Below are positions 1 through 12,322 of a stretch of 64,000 nt of DNA, piece after piece. The notes under the pieces were generated by a model that did not search any database, had not been told where the DNA came from, and saw only the letters and a list, made by a program, of their open reading frames with translations. Position numbers and translations under genes: made by a program. The DNA is from Gymnopus androsaceus JB14. Lineage: Eukaryota > Basidiomycota > Agaricomycetes > Agaricales > Omphalotaceae. The stretch spans positions 1 to 64,000 of the forward strand of contig ML769721.1 of the NCBI GenBank assembly GCA_009733575.1, read 5' to 3'. Position 1 is the stretch's first letter. Every line of letters begins with the position of its first letter.

Positions 1-95
1 TAGGTAAAGTAGTATTCAATACAGCCTTCATCACTATCACTGTGACTTCTGGCTGAGCTTAGTATTGTACTGATCTAGTGCTCTAGATTTTAACA
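1..95 (+). repeat. 5' LTR, 3' end only
   Basis: These bases match 4880-4974 and end in TTTTAACA, directly before the primer-binding site. The rest of the LTR is off the left edge. Confidence 0.9.
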
Positions 96-113
96 GGTTA
101 TGGGCCCCGAGTC
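96..113 (+). other. Primer-binding site of Copia 1 (half-tRNA type)
   Basis: GGTTATGGGCCCCGAGTC follows the LTR immediately. The first 11 bases complement the anticodon arm of an initiator Met tRNA of the GGCCCATAACC type rather than a tRNA 3' end. Drosophila copia is known to prime with a 5' half of initiator tRNA-Met in this way. The start of Copia 3 carries the same GGTTATGGGCC at 36084. Confidence 0.6.
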
Positions 114-205
114 GCCTAATAATCAAAGCCAATTACAGTCACTAGTGAACCGGAATCTTTTCATTTCTTCCTCATTATTATCAACTCTCATATCATCACT
201 GAACC

Positions 206-1127
206 ATGGGTACTCCTGTTACTGCTGCTACACAGACTACACCTATTCCTCCTGCTCCTCCTCCTGCTACTCATACTCTGCTCCCTACCACTTGGGTGAT
301 ACCAAGTGGTGGTACTGGTCTTTTTCCAAAGGCTGAGCATCAGATGCTTAAAGGAGAGGAGAATTATGCTCCTTGGTCTAACATCTTTTTGACCGCAGTC
401 GAGACCATTGGATGCAAGCAGAGCTTTTCTGGTGTCATTCCCTGCCCAGATCCAGTTCTACATCCCACCGAATACGGAGTCTGGTCAGTCATGGATTCTT
501 ACGTTCGGAACATGCTCAGTCAGTGTATTCAATACTCTATGCTGGGCATGATCCAGGATCTAAACTGTCATGCTGTGTTTAATCACCTGGCAGCTACTTT
601 TGGTCCCAAGGGTTCAGGCCTGTCGATGACTTTCTTTTTACGCCTCAACCGCCATCTTGCTTTTTCACATGATTTCGCATCTCTGTCGAAACACTGCCAG
701 AATTTTCGAAACTTCATTGCGGAATATCAGGCAGAGTGGCTATACGGTTGATGAGGGTTTTGCTTCTGCCATTCTTGTCACCACTCTCCCCAACAATCCT
801 AATACTCCTGGGTCTTGGCACACATGGATTAGTAATTTTTCGTTGACCTCTGCTACCACCATTGCGTCAACTGTTGCACAAATTCTTGGCTCCTATCGTT
901 CAGCTCACTCTGACAAAAGTGGAGACTCTGGCACATCGAACGTTGATTCAGCTATCACCACTGTTGAAGGTGCACTACTTGCTAAAGGGAAGTATTTCTG
1001 TCAAAATTGTCTTACCCAAGGTCATACTATTGACTATTGCCGTCAACCTGGTGGTGGTAAGCACAATCCTAACAGTAATCAGGGAGGTAAAGGCAAGAAT
1101 AAGGGGAAGAAGAAGGGTAAAGATTGA
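206..1127 (+). pseudogene. Copia 1 gag (frameshifted)
   Basis: The start at 206 opens a Pro/Ala/Thr-rich N-terminus followed by a Copia gag-like region (WSNIFLTAVETIG and onward). The frame ends at 751, while the continuation with the nucleocapsid lies in another frame up to 1127. It has a CCHC zinc knuckle (CQNCLTQGHTIDYC) and a Lys/Gly-rich tail. One frameshift around 700-750 therefore separates capsid from nucleocapsid. In a working element this would form the virus-like particle. Here it is non-functional unless rescued by frameshifting, for which I see no signal. Confidence 0.85.
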
Positions 1128-4100
1128 GCCATGCTGTGAATAGTGGGGGAGGAGGTGGTAACGAGCAACCTACCTCATCAAACTTTGTAGAATCTGTTTC
1201 CGGCACCAATATTATTGATTATTCCATTTACACGGTGACCAACTCTTCTCCAAGTCCAAATTCCCCCCAGCCTATCAATGAGTCAGTGTATCCAGCTGGT
1301 ACTACTGCCAATAGGCCTCCCATTATCATTGATTCTGGTACAACGTCTCACATCCATTCTGTTCGTGCCAATTTCACAACTTTCCACCATCCAGCCATTT
1401 CCCAGAACGTTACTGGATTTGGTTCTGGTACGATGAAGATTGCAGGTCATGGTATAGCTGTTTTTCTAGCTCGTTGCCAACACGCAACGACTCATCTTAG
1501 TCTTAAAGACACCGCTTTTGCTCCCAATTCATCTCCAACACTTATTTCAGTCTCCCAATTTGACGAAGCTGGATGCTATACTGTCTTTGGAGCTGGAAAA
1601 TGTGTATCATTCAAGAAGGATGATGCTGGTGATTTTATCCAGCACCTACTTGATGATGAGGAGATCGTTTTTACTGGGACTAAAGATGGTACAAGATTAT
1701 ACCACCTTGACTGTGCAACTCCTACCTCTGTGTTCACATCTTCATCTTCCTTGGATTTCACACCTCCACTGTACACAAAACTGGTACAACTACATCACAA
1801 GCTTGGTCACTTAAATTATCCTGCTTGTCAATCATTGTACCATTCAGGTCAGTTGGAGGGGATAACTGTGAAACCTATGGCTGCAGAATTAGCTGCAGAT
1901 CCCCCTGTCTGCAATGCATGCGCGAGGGGTAAGCTCACCAAAGCGCATTTTCCTGAATTGGGCTCTCGTGCTAGTGAGCTGCTAGAGTTAGTCCATTCGG
2001 ATCTTTGGGGTCCTGGGCCAGTTGAAGGATACAAATCTGGCAAGCGTTATCTCATCACTTTCCTTGATGATTACTTGCGTATGGCTTGGGGTTATCTTCT
2101 GAAACAGAAGAATGATGCTTTTGAAGCATTCAAGCTCTGGATAGCGGAAGTTGGGAAAGTGACCAGTAAATCTTTAAAAGAATTTTGTACTGATAACAGC
2201 GGGGAGTATATTTTGACCAAGTGGGAGAATTGGATGAAGGAGAGAGGAATCCGTTGGGAGAACTCTGTTCCTCATATTCCCCAGCAAAATGGTTGAGCTG
2301 AAGGCCTCAATCGTACAATTTTTGACCAAGTCCGCACTATTCTCCTTGCTTCTGGTCTTCCACTGTCTCTTTGGAGCTATTGTGTAGGTTATCTGTTATT
2401 CATGTGTGCATGTTGTTACGCGGAGCCTCTGCCTAAGGGAGAGATACCTTACCAACTCTTCTACAAGAAGAATCCTGACCGTCAAAAATTCCATCCTTTT
2501 GGATGTCAAGTTTGGGCTTATAACCATGATCAGAAGCACAAATTGGATCAATGGGGAGAACCAGGATTTTTTGTTGGATATGATTTGAATTGTTTGGCAC
2601 ACTTGGTTTACACTCCAGGTAAAGGCATACGGTCAGCAATCTCTATTCGTTTTGATGATAATGCCTCTGGGAGTGATCTTATGAGCACCGAGGGGGATTC
2701 CTATGATTATTCGTCTCTCAAACATTCTAACACTGATGATGACAATGGCCCCCCAATTATTGTTCCATTCACTCCTGCCACCAATCCAAATCCTATTCCT
2801 CCACCTGTCCCTATTCCTCCTGCTCCTGTTCCTGCTCCTGTTACCTCTCCACCTCGTGTTCGGCCTAATCCACATATGCCCTCTAATGCTACTCCTGCTA
2901 AGACTCGTTCTCAGACTAAAGCAGAGGTGCAACTGGAGCCTGTTGATTCCGATACCGAGGATGAGGGGGAGCCAGAAGTTGAACAAGCTCATCTTTCAAG
3001 AGGTGATATTCCTCTTAATCTTGCACAAGCTCTTGCCTCTCCTGACTGTTTGGAGTAGAAAGAAGCATGTCATTATGAGCTCAACAAGTTGCTTGAAACT
3101 GGGACATATGACCTTGTTCCACTTCCTCCAGACTGTAAAGCTACAGGTAGTCGTTGGGTTTTTGCTGTAAAGCGAAACGCTAACAATCCTGAGGACATTG
3201 AGTCCTATTGAGCTAGACTTGTTGCTCAGGGGTTTACTCAAATCCCAGGTGTTGATTTTGTTGACACCCATGCACCGACTGCACATATAGAATCCATTCG
3301 TGGAATTGCAACCATTGCTGCCATTGAGGACTGGGAGATTCCTGTCATTGACGTGAAGTCTGCTTATCTCAATTCTGAGATTCCTGATGACCAGCCAGCG
3401 TATGTGAAGCAGCCACCAGGATTTGCAGTCAAGGGAAAAGAAGATTAGGTTTGGAAACTCAAGAAAGGCCTTTATGGACTTAAACAGTCTGGGTATCTCT
3501 GGTATGAGAAACTCAAAGGTGTTTTAGAGTCACTTGATTTCCATGTCTGTCCTTCTGATCCCTGTGTGATCATTCACCACTCATCTTCTGGAACACTCAT
3601 CATTGCTACTCATGTGGATGATCTTGCTCTCTTTGGAAGCAATCTTGCCGAGATTGAACAATTCAAGAAAGAGTTCAAAACTCATTTTGAAATATCAGAC
3701 AAAGGAGCAATTTCTCAGTTCTTGGGTGTGACTGTTACTCATGACAGACATGCTTGTACAATTTCATTCTCCCAGCGTTCTTATATCCTGGAACTTGTTG
3801 CTCGCTTTAATCTTGAAGATGCAAATCCAGCACCAACACCTATGGAGATGAAAGTACTCACTAAGGCTGATTGTCCAGCTGAGGGCTCTGAAGAGATGAA
3901 AGATATGAGGGGAGTACCCTATGCTGAAGCGGTTGGTTCTTTGATGTACACTTCTGTTATGATCCGTCCAGACATTACACGCAGTACTCAGCAAACCGCA
4001 CAGTTCATGCAGAATCCTGGACGTACTTATTGGAAGGCAGTGCAAAGAATAATTTGCTACTTGAAGGGTACAGCTGACTTTGTGCTAGTTTTGGGTGGTA

Positions 4101-4594
4101 CAAAGTCCCGGGCATTCCTTGCTTATACTGATTCCAACTTTGTTGAAAGTCCCAATCATGGACAATTAGTATCTGGCGCTGTCCTCTCTTTTGGTTTAGG
4201 TTGTTTCTCTTGGTTTACAAGGAAACAGACTGCTAGTGCGACTTCTACTGGTGAAGCCGAATATTATGCAGCTGGTTCTTGTGGTTGAGAAGTTATCTGG
4301 TTCCGCCAGCTTCTACAACAACTTGGTTTCACCCAGGAAGAACCAACTCAGATGTTTGTGGATTCTTCTTCAGCTCTGAAGAATATGAATTCACCTCAGA
4401 TCACCAATGCGAACAAGCATATCAAAGTTCATTGACACTGGATTCGAGGTGCAATTAAAGAAGGTGATATTGCTACTCAATATGTTCCATCCAAGGAGAA
4501 CTTTGCCGACATTTTTACCAAAGCACTTGGTAAACTTGATCACCAAAATGCAACTCGCCAACTTGGTATTTTTCCTAGTGGATCTTGTTGAGGG
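1124..4594 (+). pseudogene. Copia 1 pol polyprotein, multiple stops
   Basis: Domains run in Copia order: aspartic protease (IIDSGTTSHIH near 1330), GAG-pre-integrase (HHKLGHLNYPAC and CNACARGK, about 1795-1945), integrase core (VHSDLWGPG near 1992), reverse transcriptase (HVDDLALFG near 3610) and RNase H to about 4590. In-frame stops lie at 2294 (TGA), 3056 (TAG), 3209 (TGA), 3446 (TAG), 4286 (TGA) and 4433 (TGA). The family context implies Arg or Gln at these places, so each fits a C-to-T change (CGA to TGA, CAG to TAG). The element is dead but recognisable throughout. Confidence 0.9.
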
Positions 4595-4598
4595 GGAG

Positions 4599-4974
4599 TG
4601 TTAGATATCAGGTGATATCAGTAAGTATTTCTGTTTAGCTGGTTTGCACAGCAAAGCTTAACCGGGACCGGAGTTTATCCTTTACACATGATTATTTTGT
4701 TATTTTCTCATGTATTCGGATTTTACACATATACTTCATGTTTCGGCGATCCCTCTTTTCCCTCAGCCTTCATCACTATCACTGTGACTTCTGGCTGAGG
4801 TATGTTTCCCTATTTATGCTGTATGCTTCACTATACTTATACTATACCTATAGCTTAGTATTGTACTGATCTAGTGCTCTAGGTAAAGTAGTATTCAATA
4901 CAGCCTTCATCACTATCACTGTGACTTCTGGCTGAGCTTAGTATTGTACTGATCTAGTGCTCTAGATTTTAACA
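4599..4974 (+). repeat. 3' LTR of Copia 1
   Basis: This 376-bp repeat begins TGTTAGATATCAGG directly after a GAGGGGGAG purine tract and ends TTTTAACA, giving TGTTA/TAACA inverted tips. Inside it a block starting CAGCCTTCATCACTATCAC occurs twice (4764 and 4904), so the LTR carries an internal tandem duplication. Confidence 0.9.
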
Positions 4975-5112
4975 CCAATCACCAACAATGTTGTCCATCA
5001 TCATAGTGGTTGTCCTCCTCCTGCAGGATTTCCTGCTTCTGCTAGCCAGGAGCAGGCCCTGCCGCTTCGTGGTTCTTTGCATTTCCCATTGGAGCACACC
5101 AATTTTTCTTTC

Positions 5113-6476
5113 ATGGACTCTTATGATACTCAACGCAGCTTCATTCCTGGTAGAAATAATCCCTTTGTTTCTTCCCAATCGCATCCTTCTCTTGTTCCAA
5201 TTCCGAATAGCATTCATTCGCAGAATTTCAAAACCCAAAGTTTCAACGCAGTCTCCTCTCCTCATCACTTTTCACAGCAGAATAATACCATCTCCTTACA
5301 CTATAATACCTATCCTACTGTATCAAACATACCATCCATGCATCCGTCTGCAAATCCCTTTCCCATCAACTTTCCAAATAATCAAACGTCCTTTTCTCAG
5401 CAACAACGATACGTACCTCCTGCAGTACATACATTATTCTTTGCTCCCCCAGTACCTACTGTTTTTTCTCATATGTATGTGCCACTGGCAGGAATGCAAA
5501 CTGGAGCTCATGCACCCTCTGTGATGGACATCAATGTTGCTTCTGGTCCAAGCTCTCCTCATCCTTTGGTACTTGCACCTCCTCTGCCTCCACTTCTACC
5601 TCAATATCCACCGGGCCTCACGGCTCCAGCTACATTCTACGGTGGATGGGAAGTCCCTCTGCAACGTCTTGCGATTGCTCCTGAGCCCTTGTCAGAAGTA
5701 TCCTCATCCTCTTCCATCACATTGGCAGGCTTGCTTGCTGCAATCAAGGACACTCCCTTATTAAAGGATGACGAGACGTTCACGCAATGGGACCAATCTA
5801 TTCAAAGTGTGCTGACCGCCGCAAGGTTGATCAGCCACATTATCACTAGCACACCTGTGGAGGCAACACAGTTGATGATATGGAATACACCATCCTATCG
5901 TCCTGCACTATCTTTGAATTCCACACTGCAGGAGATCAGGGTACAGGAGGCATGGGATAACCAGGATGCCGTTACAGTCCAGGTTGTCATGAACTGTCTG
6001 TTGAAGGAAGCTCGAGGAATCCTACCTCCTCCTCTGGACCCATCTACTGGTATGCCTACCACGGCACGCAACATCGATCTGGCCCTTTGGGGACAATACT
6101 GTTCACACTGCCAGTCTATGGGCCTGGCTATCCTAGAAGCAAAACTGCATACAACACATATTGAAGGGGATAAAATTCCGGAATGGATTGTTAAATGGAA
6201 ATTGATTGTAGGCCGATTGCAAGCGGCTGGCTATCCCATTTTCTGGTCAACTATCCTTTCTACCTTCACTCAACTTCTTCCTCCACATGGCCCTTGCTCG
6301 CATGTTGCTCATGAAATTCGCAAGCATATTGATCACCCAGATCTTTACCCCAAGAAACCACTCAATTATACCACCTTCCAGTTCTATGCCGCCGAAGTTG
6401 TGACTGCCTATGAGAAAGACAAACACTCCAAGGAGATGCGGGGCAAGCAGGATAGTTTGGCCAATAACCAAAACGG
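5113..6476 (+). pseudogene. Copia 2 gag, interrupted
   Basis: The frame beginning MDSYDTQRSFIPG has a long Pro/Ser/Gln-rich N-terminus, then a helical capsid-like region (LAAIKDTPLLKDDETFTQWDQ and onward). The same region is alignable in the gag of Copia 3 (36.2-37.8 kb). The frame is cut in an Asn/Gln/Gly-rich stretch (NNQNG) by the element at 6477. Similar NQNG coding resumes at about 8242. The gag is therefore whole apart from the insertion. Confidence 0.8.
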
Positions 6477-8240
6477 TGATACGCCAATTTTTCGGCTAAG
6501 GCTAGAACTGCGCAGAAACAATAATCCTAGGTTCTGTTAGTAACAAAACACAGTCAATAAGAGAACTATAGTGAGCCCGAGCTGATAGTTAAAATCTACC
6601 AAGGACCTATTCTACCCAAGAGGTTGCAGAGTAACAGTATGCGCAATGGTACCATACTTAACTTTGTGAATGTGCCTCAATAAAAGTCCTATGCGCGGTA
6701 TGGTGTAGCAAGGCAAGCTTGCTGGATAACAAGTTGCTGACCGAGGCAGATAAACGAGCCCACATACCAGTAATACTAGGCCAGGTCATTGAAGGATATA
6801 CCCAAGGGATCAAAGTCTTAACAAGGCATCGCTTCCGCGATCAGCTCACCAAGGAGTCTAAACGACACTCAAGTTTATTAAATGAAGCAAGGTGGACCGA
6901 GATGAGGAAGTACCCTAACTAGTGCCCTCAAAGTTGACGCTCGCTGGAAAGCGCCCAGGCAGATAGCCGCGGCAGTCCAACGCGGCCACATGACCCACTT
7001 GCTGTAGCTACTTCTAGAGCATGGAAGGACCAAGGAGTGTTTCTATCTGAGCCTCAGCGTTTTACCGAGATCCATATGCTACCAGGCATCTAGACTCGAG
7101 ACCACGCGGAACTAGGGATAATAACCAGTCTCCCATTGGCAAGGAAAAACATAGAAATACTTCCGAGGGCTGTTCTGCTAAAGGAACTGGCGAGCCTTGT
7201 AAAAAGGCAAATGACTCGAGTTGATTCAGACCAAAATCCCAAAAGTCAACCCAATCAAGGAAGACAAACAAATGAGGCAGGAAAACGTCGAGGCAAAACC
7301 ATAGTATACACGCATATATGGACATTATTTATCTTTTTCTATTTTACTTACTCTGTTTCATCCTATCTCGCTCAGTTTCTCTCATTTTCCTATTTTCATA
7401 TATCTTGCTCAGTATATAAGGGTAGCTATTCTATCTCGGAATAACAAGTTAGACTTGATACCTGAAACGCAGTTCTATCTTAGGACCTGTAGTGATTCGT
7501 ACATGCTCAGATGTGTCTGCATTGTCCTCTGCAACCTTTGAAACAGGTGGCCTTCTTATAACCTCAATAATACTGAGGCAATTCATTCTACTTCCCAGCT
7601 ATTAAGTTGAGCATTCCTGGTTTTCATCTCAAAGAGAGGTCACATCAGTCTTAGGACCACAGGTGGAGCCTAACGTGCACACCTTGACGAGCCCGTTGTT
7701 GATTAGGAAAGGTCTTGGACCCAAGTGTCGGCTTGGTCTAGTTTTAGGGAGGAAAATTCTCGGAGTGTTACCTAGCTTTACCAACAGATTCTACCCCTTG
7801 CCTGCTCTTTGCTGAGTGTGTTAAAAATGCCTACTCGAGTGACTTGCATGGCAGTTGTATAAGCTTGTTAGGTAACTCGCGGGAATCCCTGAGAGTTGGA
7901 GTATCATTGCGCAGCGACGTAAAGGCTCCCGAGATACGCAAAGTTGTTTGTTGAGTTGGCGTACTTGACCTGTGCTTTGGTGTTTGCTTTCCCCTCGATT
8001 ACTTCAGCACGTCGTCGTAGGTTAGTTGGCTTTTCAAAAACCTCCCTCCAAATATAAAACCTTGTTCATCGCGCACTATCTGTGTCAACTGTCAGGTGCT
8101 TTTCTCTTTGAATCAATTAGTAGTCGAGGGAACCTTCGACAACCTCCTTCCTTGCATTAAATTAAACCTTTTGGATTGTATCTGATTGGGGTGATTGTTG
8201 TTTGGTTGGTTTTCATACCAAGCACAAATCTAACCCATCA
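6477..8240 (+). mobile_element. LTR-like solo element, copy 1 (inverted partner at 16920-18674)
   Basis: About 1764 bp begins TGATACGCC and ends CCCATCA, and recurs almost unchanged in reverse orientation at 16920-18674. The TGAT/ATCA tips, lack of coding capacity and an internal TATA box (TATATAAG, 7413-7420) suggest a long solo LTR, possibly Gypsy-type. It sits inside Copia 2 gag. A clean target duplication is not evident; ACGG/ATGG on the two sides is only suggestive. ORFs seen inside are probably chance. Confidence 0.7.
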
Positions 8241-8241
8241 A

Positions 8242-11200
8242 TGGTAACCAGAATGGCCGTAATGGTTGGAAGGGATGTAATGGGGGTGGTCAGAACAACA
8301 CTAACGGGGGTGCTACTACAGGTGCTCCTGGCTTGGGCAATGGGGGTGGCACGCACAAAGACTCAAACACTACTACCAGCCATAAATATGTGCCGAGGGC
8401 AAATGTGGCATCAACCTCTGCTTTGGAGCAGAACAATCTTGGAACCGTAGGTACTATGCCTGTATCAGCTACCTCTTTGAACAAAGACATCCACGTTTCC
8501 CCGTATCCCATGTGTGCCCCACCTAAGCCTCTACTCACCTCGACAAATACTCTTGACAATCTTCGGAAGTCAGATGAATTTGCTTTTGCCACAATCCTCA
8601 ATGGACACTCTACTCTCCTTGATTCTGCATGCACCAACCATATAATCAGGGACCGAACCTGTTTCCACTCCTACAATCCTGGTGGTGCCATGTCTGTGAT
8701 GACTGCAAACTCTGGTTCAATGAAGACCATTGCATCTGGTACTTGTTACTTCAGGACACCTATTGTGGAATCTGACCAATTCCTGGTGTTGGAGTTACAG
8801 GGTTGTCTCCATGCCCCGAATGCCCCAGTTAATCTAATTTCACAGGGTGCATTACTGGAGAATGACTTTAGTATTACTTGCAAGGGCTCTTTAGTGAAGA
8901 TCTACATTCTGAGTACATGTTGGGAGATGGGCTCATTGCGTGAATACTTCACCGCAAAAATTGAACACCATTTAATCTTTTTTGAGGGTGATTTCCAAAT
9001 CCCTCTGGAGAGCGCATCCTCAGCCACGACTACTCCTACTGCCTTTCCTTCCTTTTCTCCCCGTGATCTGGACCTATACCTGTGGCATGAGCGGCTTGGC
9101 CATGCAGGTCAATACCTTGTTACTAAAGTCGTTAAAGGTACCTACGGCACTGGGATTACTTGGAATGGGAAAGGCATGGACAAATACTGTCCGCCGTGTA
9201 TCAAAGGCAAACAGCCCCATCCGTCACACACTATGATTGTCAAATGTCCGTCCCGTCCAGTGGAACTCATCTTCATGGACACTTGTGGTTCGATGCCTGT
9301 CAAAACTCCTCATGGCGCTCCCCATTTTCATCTTATCGGTGATGCTGCTACTTCAAATATCAGTACAAAGAATATCAGCAAACGTCCCCAGGCGTACAAT
9401 CATGTTGTCTCTACAATAAATGAATGGGAACGTATCACTGGAGAATGTACAGGTGCCATTTGCACTGACGGCACAAAGGAGTCTCATGACAAGAAAATTG
9501 AAGAATTCATGCAAGCGTGAGGTATTTCTGATGCTTCCACAGCCCCTTATGCCCACTGGAAGAATGGGAAAGCTGAACATTGGATTCGACGAGTACAAGA
9601 CATGGCAATGGTCTTACTTCAGGCATCTGGTTTACCAATGTCCTTTTGGGGCAACGCTGCTGACACAGCAACCTACATCATTAAACGTCTACCAACCTCT
9701 GCACTGGAAGACGACATCACACCCTATGAGAAGATGACCAACATCAAACCAGACTACTCAATTCTCAGGGTATGGGGGTGTCAGTGTTTCTTCTGGGTTG
9801 CGAAGGAGAAACAGAGGAAACTTGGTCCTAAATATACCAAGGGGATTTTTGTTGGCTATGATAAAGCGGAATACCGAATTCATGATCTCAATGGGGCTTA
9901 CCATGTTGTGCCACACGACTGTGTTATCTTCAATGAAAAAGAGTTTGGTCAACTCAAAGCTCCTAGGTCAAAACAAACAGTTGATTGGGATCCTAGCCAT
10001 GATCCTCCCACTACCACAATGGAATCAGACCTAGCTGAACGGGATACATACATGTCAAAGCTTTGCTCCCGACGCCTACAACCAATACTTCCCATCCAAT
10101 CCTATGCCGCATTAGGTGATTTCATTGCCTACACCTTTGTGGGTGACCTCTTATCAAAATCACTGGACCTTCCACATGATAACCCCTCTGACTTCATTCA
10201 CACTCCCAATACCCTCATATTACCAAACAACTTGGCCCACAATCCAACAACTGCCTTTGCCGCACCTGCAATCCATCTTCGGCATACTGATGAATCCCAA
10301 CCACCATGTTCTTGCAATGAAATGCAACAACGAAGTGATGTTGAAAGATGGATTACTGCTGAATCTGATGAACTTTCAGGACTTCAGAAATTGGGTGTAT
10401 ATTCGACAGCACCTCTACTGCAGGGTCGGAAACCAATTGGTTTAAAATGGGTCTATAGCTGGAAACGGAACTCAGAAGGGGCCATTGTCAAAGCTAAACC
10501 ACATCTCATTGTCTGTGGCTTTACACAACACCCAGATGACTATGGGAAGACTTCCTCGCCTGTAGCATGTGTGTCTGGAATTCTGTTCTTACTCGCAATG
10601 GCAGCTCGTCTCAATTGAGAACTCTTCACCTTTGATGTCAAACAAGCTTTTCTCAATGCACCCTTGAAAGAGGAAGTATTGCCGACAAATTCCAGGTTAT
10701 GAACTTGAAGATTGGACCTTAGTCCTCCGTCTTCATCATGCACTGTACGGCTTACGCCAGGCAAGTTATGCTTGGTACTGCACCCTTCAGACAGATATTG
10801 AAAGTATTGGTCTACGAAGGAGTGAGGTTGATCATGCAGTATTCATTGGTCGATGGGAACAGTCTCCAGATCCAACAATCCCAATGCCTTTGGATGGCTC
10901 ACCATTACAACTGATTATTCCGGTACACGTCGATGATGGCCTCGCCACCTGCAATTCTACGCCACTCTATCTTTGGTTCATGCAAAAGATCAACAAATTT
11001 TTCCAAGTCGAGGATCTTGGCACTGCATCCATATTCCTTGGTATGCGCATTTGCCATAACCGAACCAAGCACGAAATCTACATCAATCAATCGGCATACA
11101 TACTCGACCTACTTGAGCAGCACAACATGCTGGATTGCCGTACTCAACCGGTTCCGATGGCCAAAGCCCTTCACAAAATGGACAATAATGTCAATGTTAA

Positions 11201-11640
11201 TGCTTGCCCAGAGGTATCAAAAGCAAATTGGATAGTCCTGTACCAAGCTCTGGTTGGATCGTACAATTGGCTCGCTGTTACATCATGCGCTGATCTCTCC
11301 TACATGGCTTCTGCTTTAGGAACTTACAACTCCTGTGCTGCATTCAAACACATGTTATCAGCTAAACGTGTTCTACAATATTTGGCTGGTTCCATTGATT
11401 GGGTCCTAGTTTTGGGAGGAAAGTATCTTGCAGAAATTGAGAATATTCCTCCATCTGTCTCGTTGGATATGGCTGGTTTCTCAGATGCAGACTGGGCAAC
11501 AAATCCTGAAGATTGCTTGTCCATATCCGGATTCTCTATTTTTCTTTTTGGGGGTTTAGTCTCTTGGTCTTTGAGCAAGCAGAAAGCGGTTGCTCTTTCT
11601 TCCACCGAGGCAGAATACATGGCCCTCAAACATATTCACC
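8242..11640 (+). pseudogene. Copia 2 pol, stops and frameshift
   Basis: After the insertion come the end of gag (NGGG repeats), protease (LLDSACTNHII, near 8617), pre-integrase (WHERLGHAGQ with CPPCIKGK, 9080-9215), integrase (MDTCGSMPV near 9274), reverse transcriptase (VHVDDGLA near 10926) and RNase H ending near AEYMAL (11620). Defects are TGA at 9518, TGA at 10616 (family residue Trp, so TGG to TGA) and a one-base deletion near 10678. The RNase H C-terminus is missing. Confidence 0.85.
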
Positions 11641-11840
11641 TCAGCCAATTACCACTACCTGGTTTGCTGAGGTGTAAGTCCCGTCTATCTTATTTGTCTT
11701 CTCATCGTACTTACACAATGTAGTCAGTACTGTCGTGTTCTTTCTAGGTACAATAATTCAGCCAATTACCACTACCTGGTTCGCTGAGGTTCAGTACTGT
11801 CATGTTCTTTCTAGTCGGGGACTAACAACCTGAGTAAAAA
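11632..11840 (+). repeat. LTR remnant of Copia 2
   Basis: A block starting CAGCCAATTACCACTACCTGG occurs twice, at about 11643 and 11759, each followed by a copy of TCAGTACTG plus GTTCTTTCTAG. The segment ends near GGACTAACA, an LTR-like tip. It probably derives from a rearranged 3' LTR. Confidence 0.5.
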
Positions 11841-11868
11841 AAATCACAGCTATTATACCTCAGGACTG

Positions 11869-12171
11869 TAAGGATGGACAGGGGTTAACCCCCCGGTTGG
11901 AATGGCCCTAACCTCACCCTTACCCTCCATAGCCTTACCCTTCAAACCTCCAGTTTTTACCAAGGGTTTGGACAGAATGATGTACCACTCATGAGACTTT
12001 GGGTAAAATAGATACAATAACACTTGAAAACATCCTTAAGGATAAGTTGAAGATCATAGGACATCATAAGATGTCTAGATTATCAATTAAAAAAGGGAAG
12101 GTTTTGAAGGCTTCAACCCCTACCCTTACCCTCCATACCCTTGGGTTGACCCCTACCCCTGTCCATCTTTA
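11869..12171. mobile_element. MITE with TAAGGATGGACAGGGG ends
   Basis: The left end TAAGGATGGACAGGGG pairs with the right end, which reads CCCCTGTCCATCTTTA. The tips resemble those of the hAT-like element at 12323 (TAATGATGGACA). I could not confirm an 8-bp target duplication. Confidence 0.6.
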
Positions 12172-12322
12172 TGTACCTGTCGAGTCTCGGGACTGATTTC
12201 AATCTCTGGCTCGAAGTTTGCTTGAAGCACCACAACCAGAATTTGATCATATTGTTGAGGTCACACACCATGAGTTCCCTAAACTCAAGGAGTGGTTTGA
12301 TTGGTGGCTGCATGATGACCAT

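Larger units (their letters stand above)
1..4974 (+). mobile_element. Copia LTR retrotransposon 1, decayed, 5' end cut by window
   Basis: A full Copia-type layout is visible: end of a 5' LTR (1-95), primer-binding site, gag with a CCHC knuckle, then protease, integrase, reverse transcriptase and RNase H in the Copia order, a purine-rich tract and a 3' LTR (4599-4974). The first 95 bases repeat the last 95 of the 3' LTR. The reading frame is broken by one gag frameshift and at least six stops, so it cannot encode working proteins. The 3' LTR abuts sequence leading into the gag of Copia 2, so element 1 may have inserted into element 2. The other flank lies outside the window. Confidence 0.93.
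4975..11840 (+). mobile_element. Copia retrotransposon 2, truncated and interrupted
   Basis: A second Copia lineage, closer to element 3 than to element 1, runs from gag (5113) to RNase H (about 11640). It is split by a 1.76-kb LTR-like insertion at 6477-8240. Its 5' LTR is missing, probably lost to the insertion of Copia 1. At the 3' end RNase H stops abruptly at about 11630 and runs into a short LTR-like remnant. Confidence 0.85.

Noticed and set aside
7062..7444. ORFs inside the LTR-like copies (also at 17716-18139)
   Set aside because: They lie around a TATA box in a non-coding repeat, have no family resemblance, and differ between copies as chance frames would.
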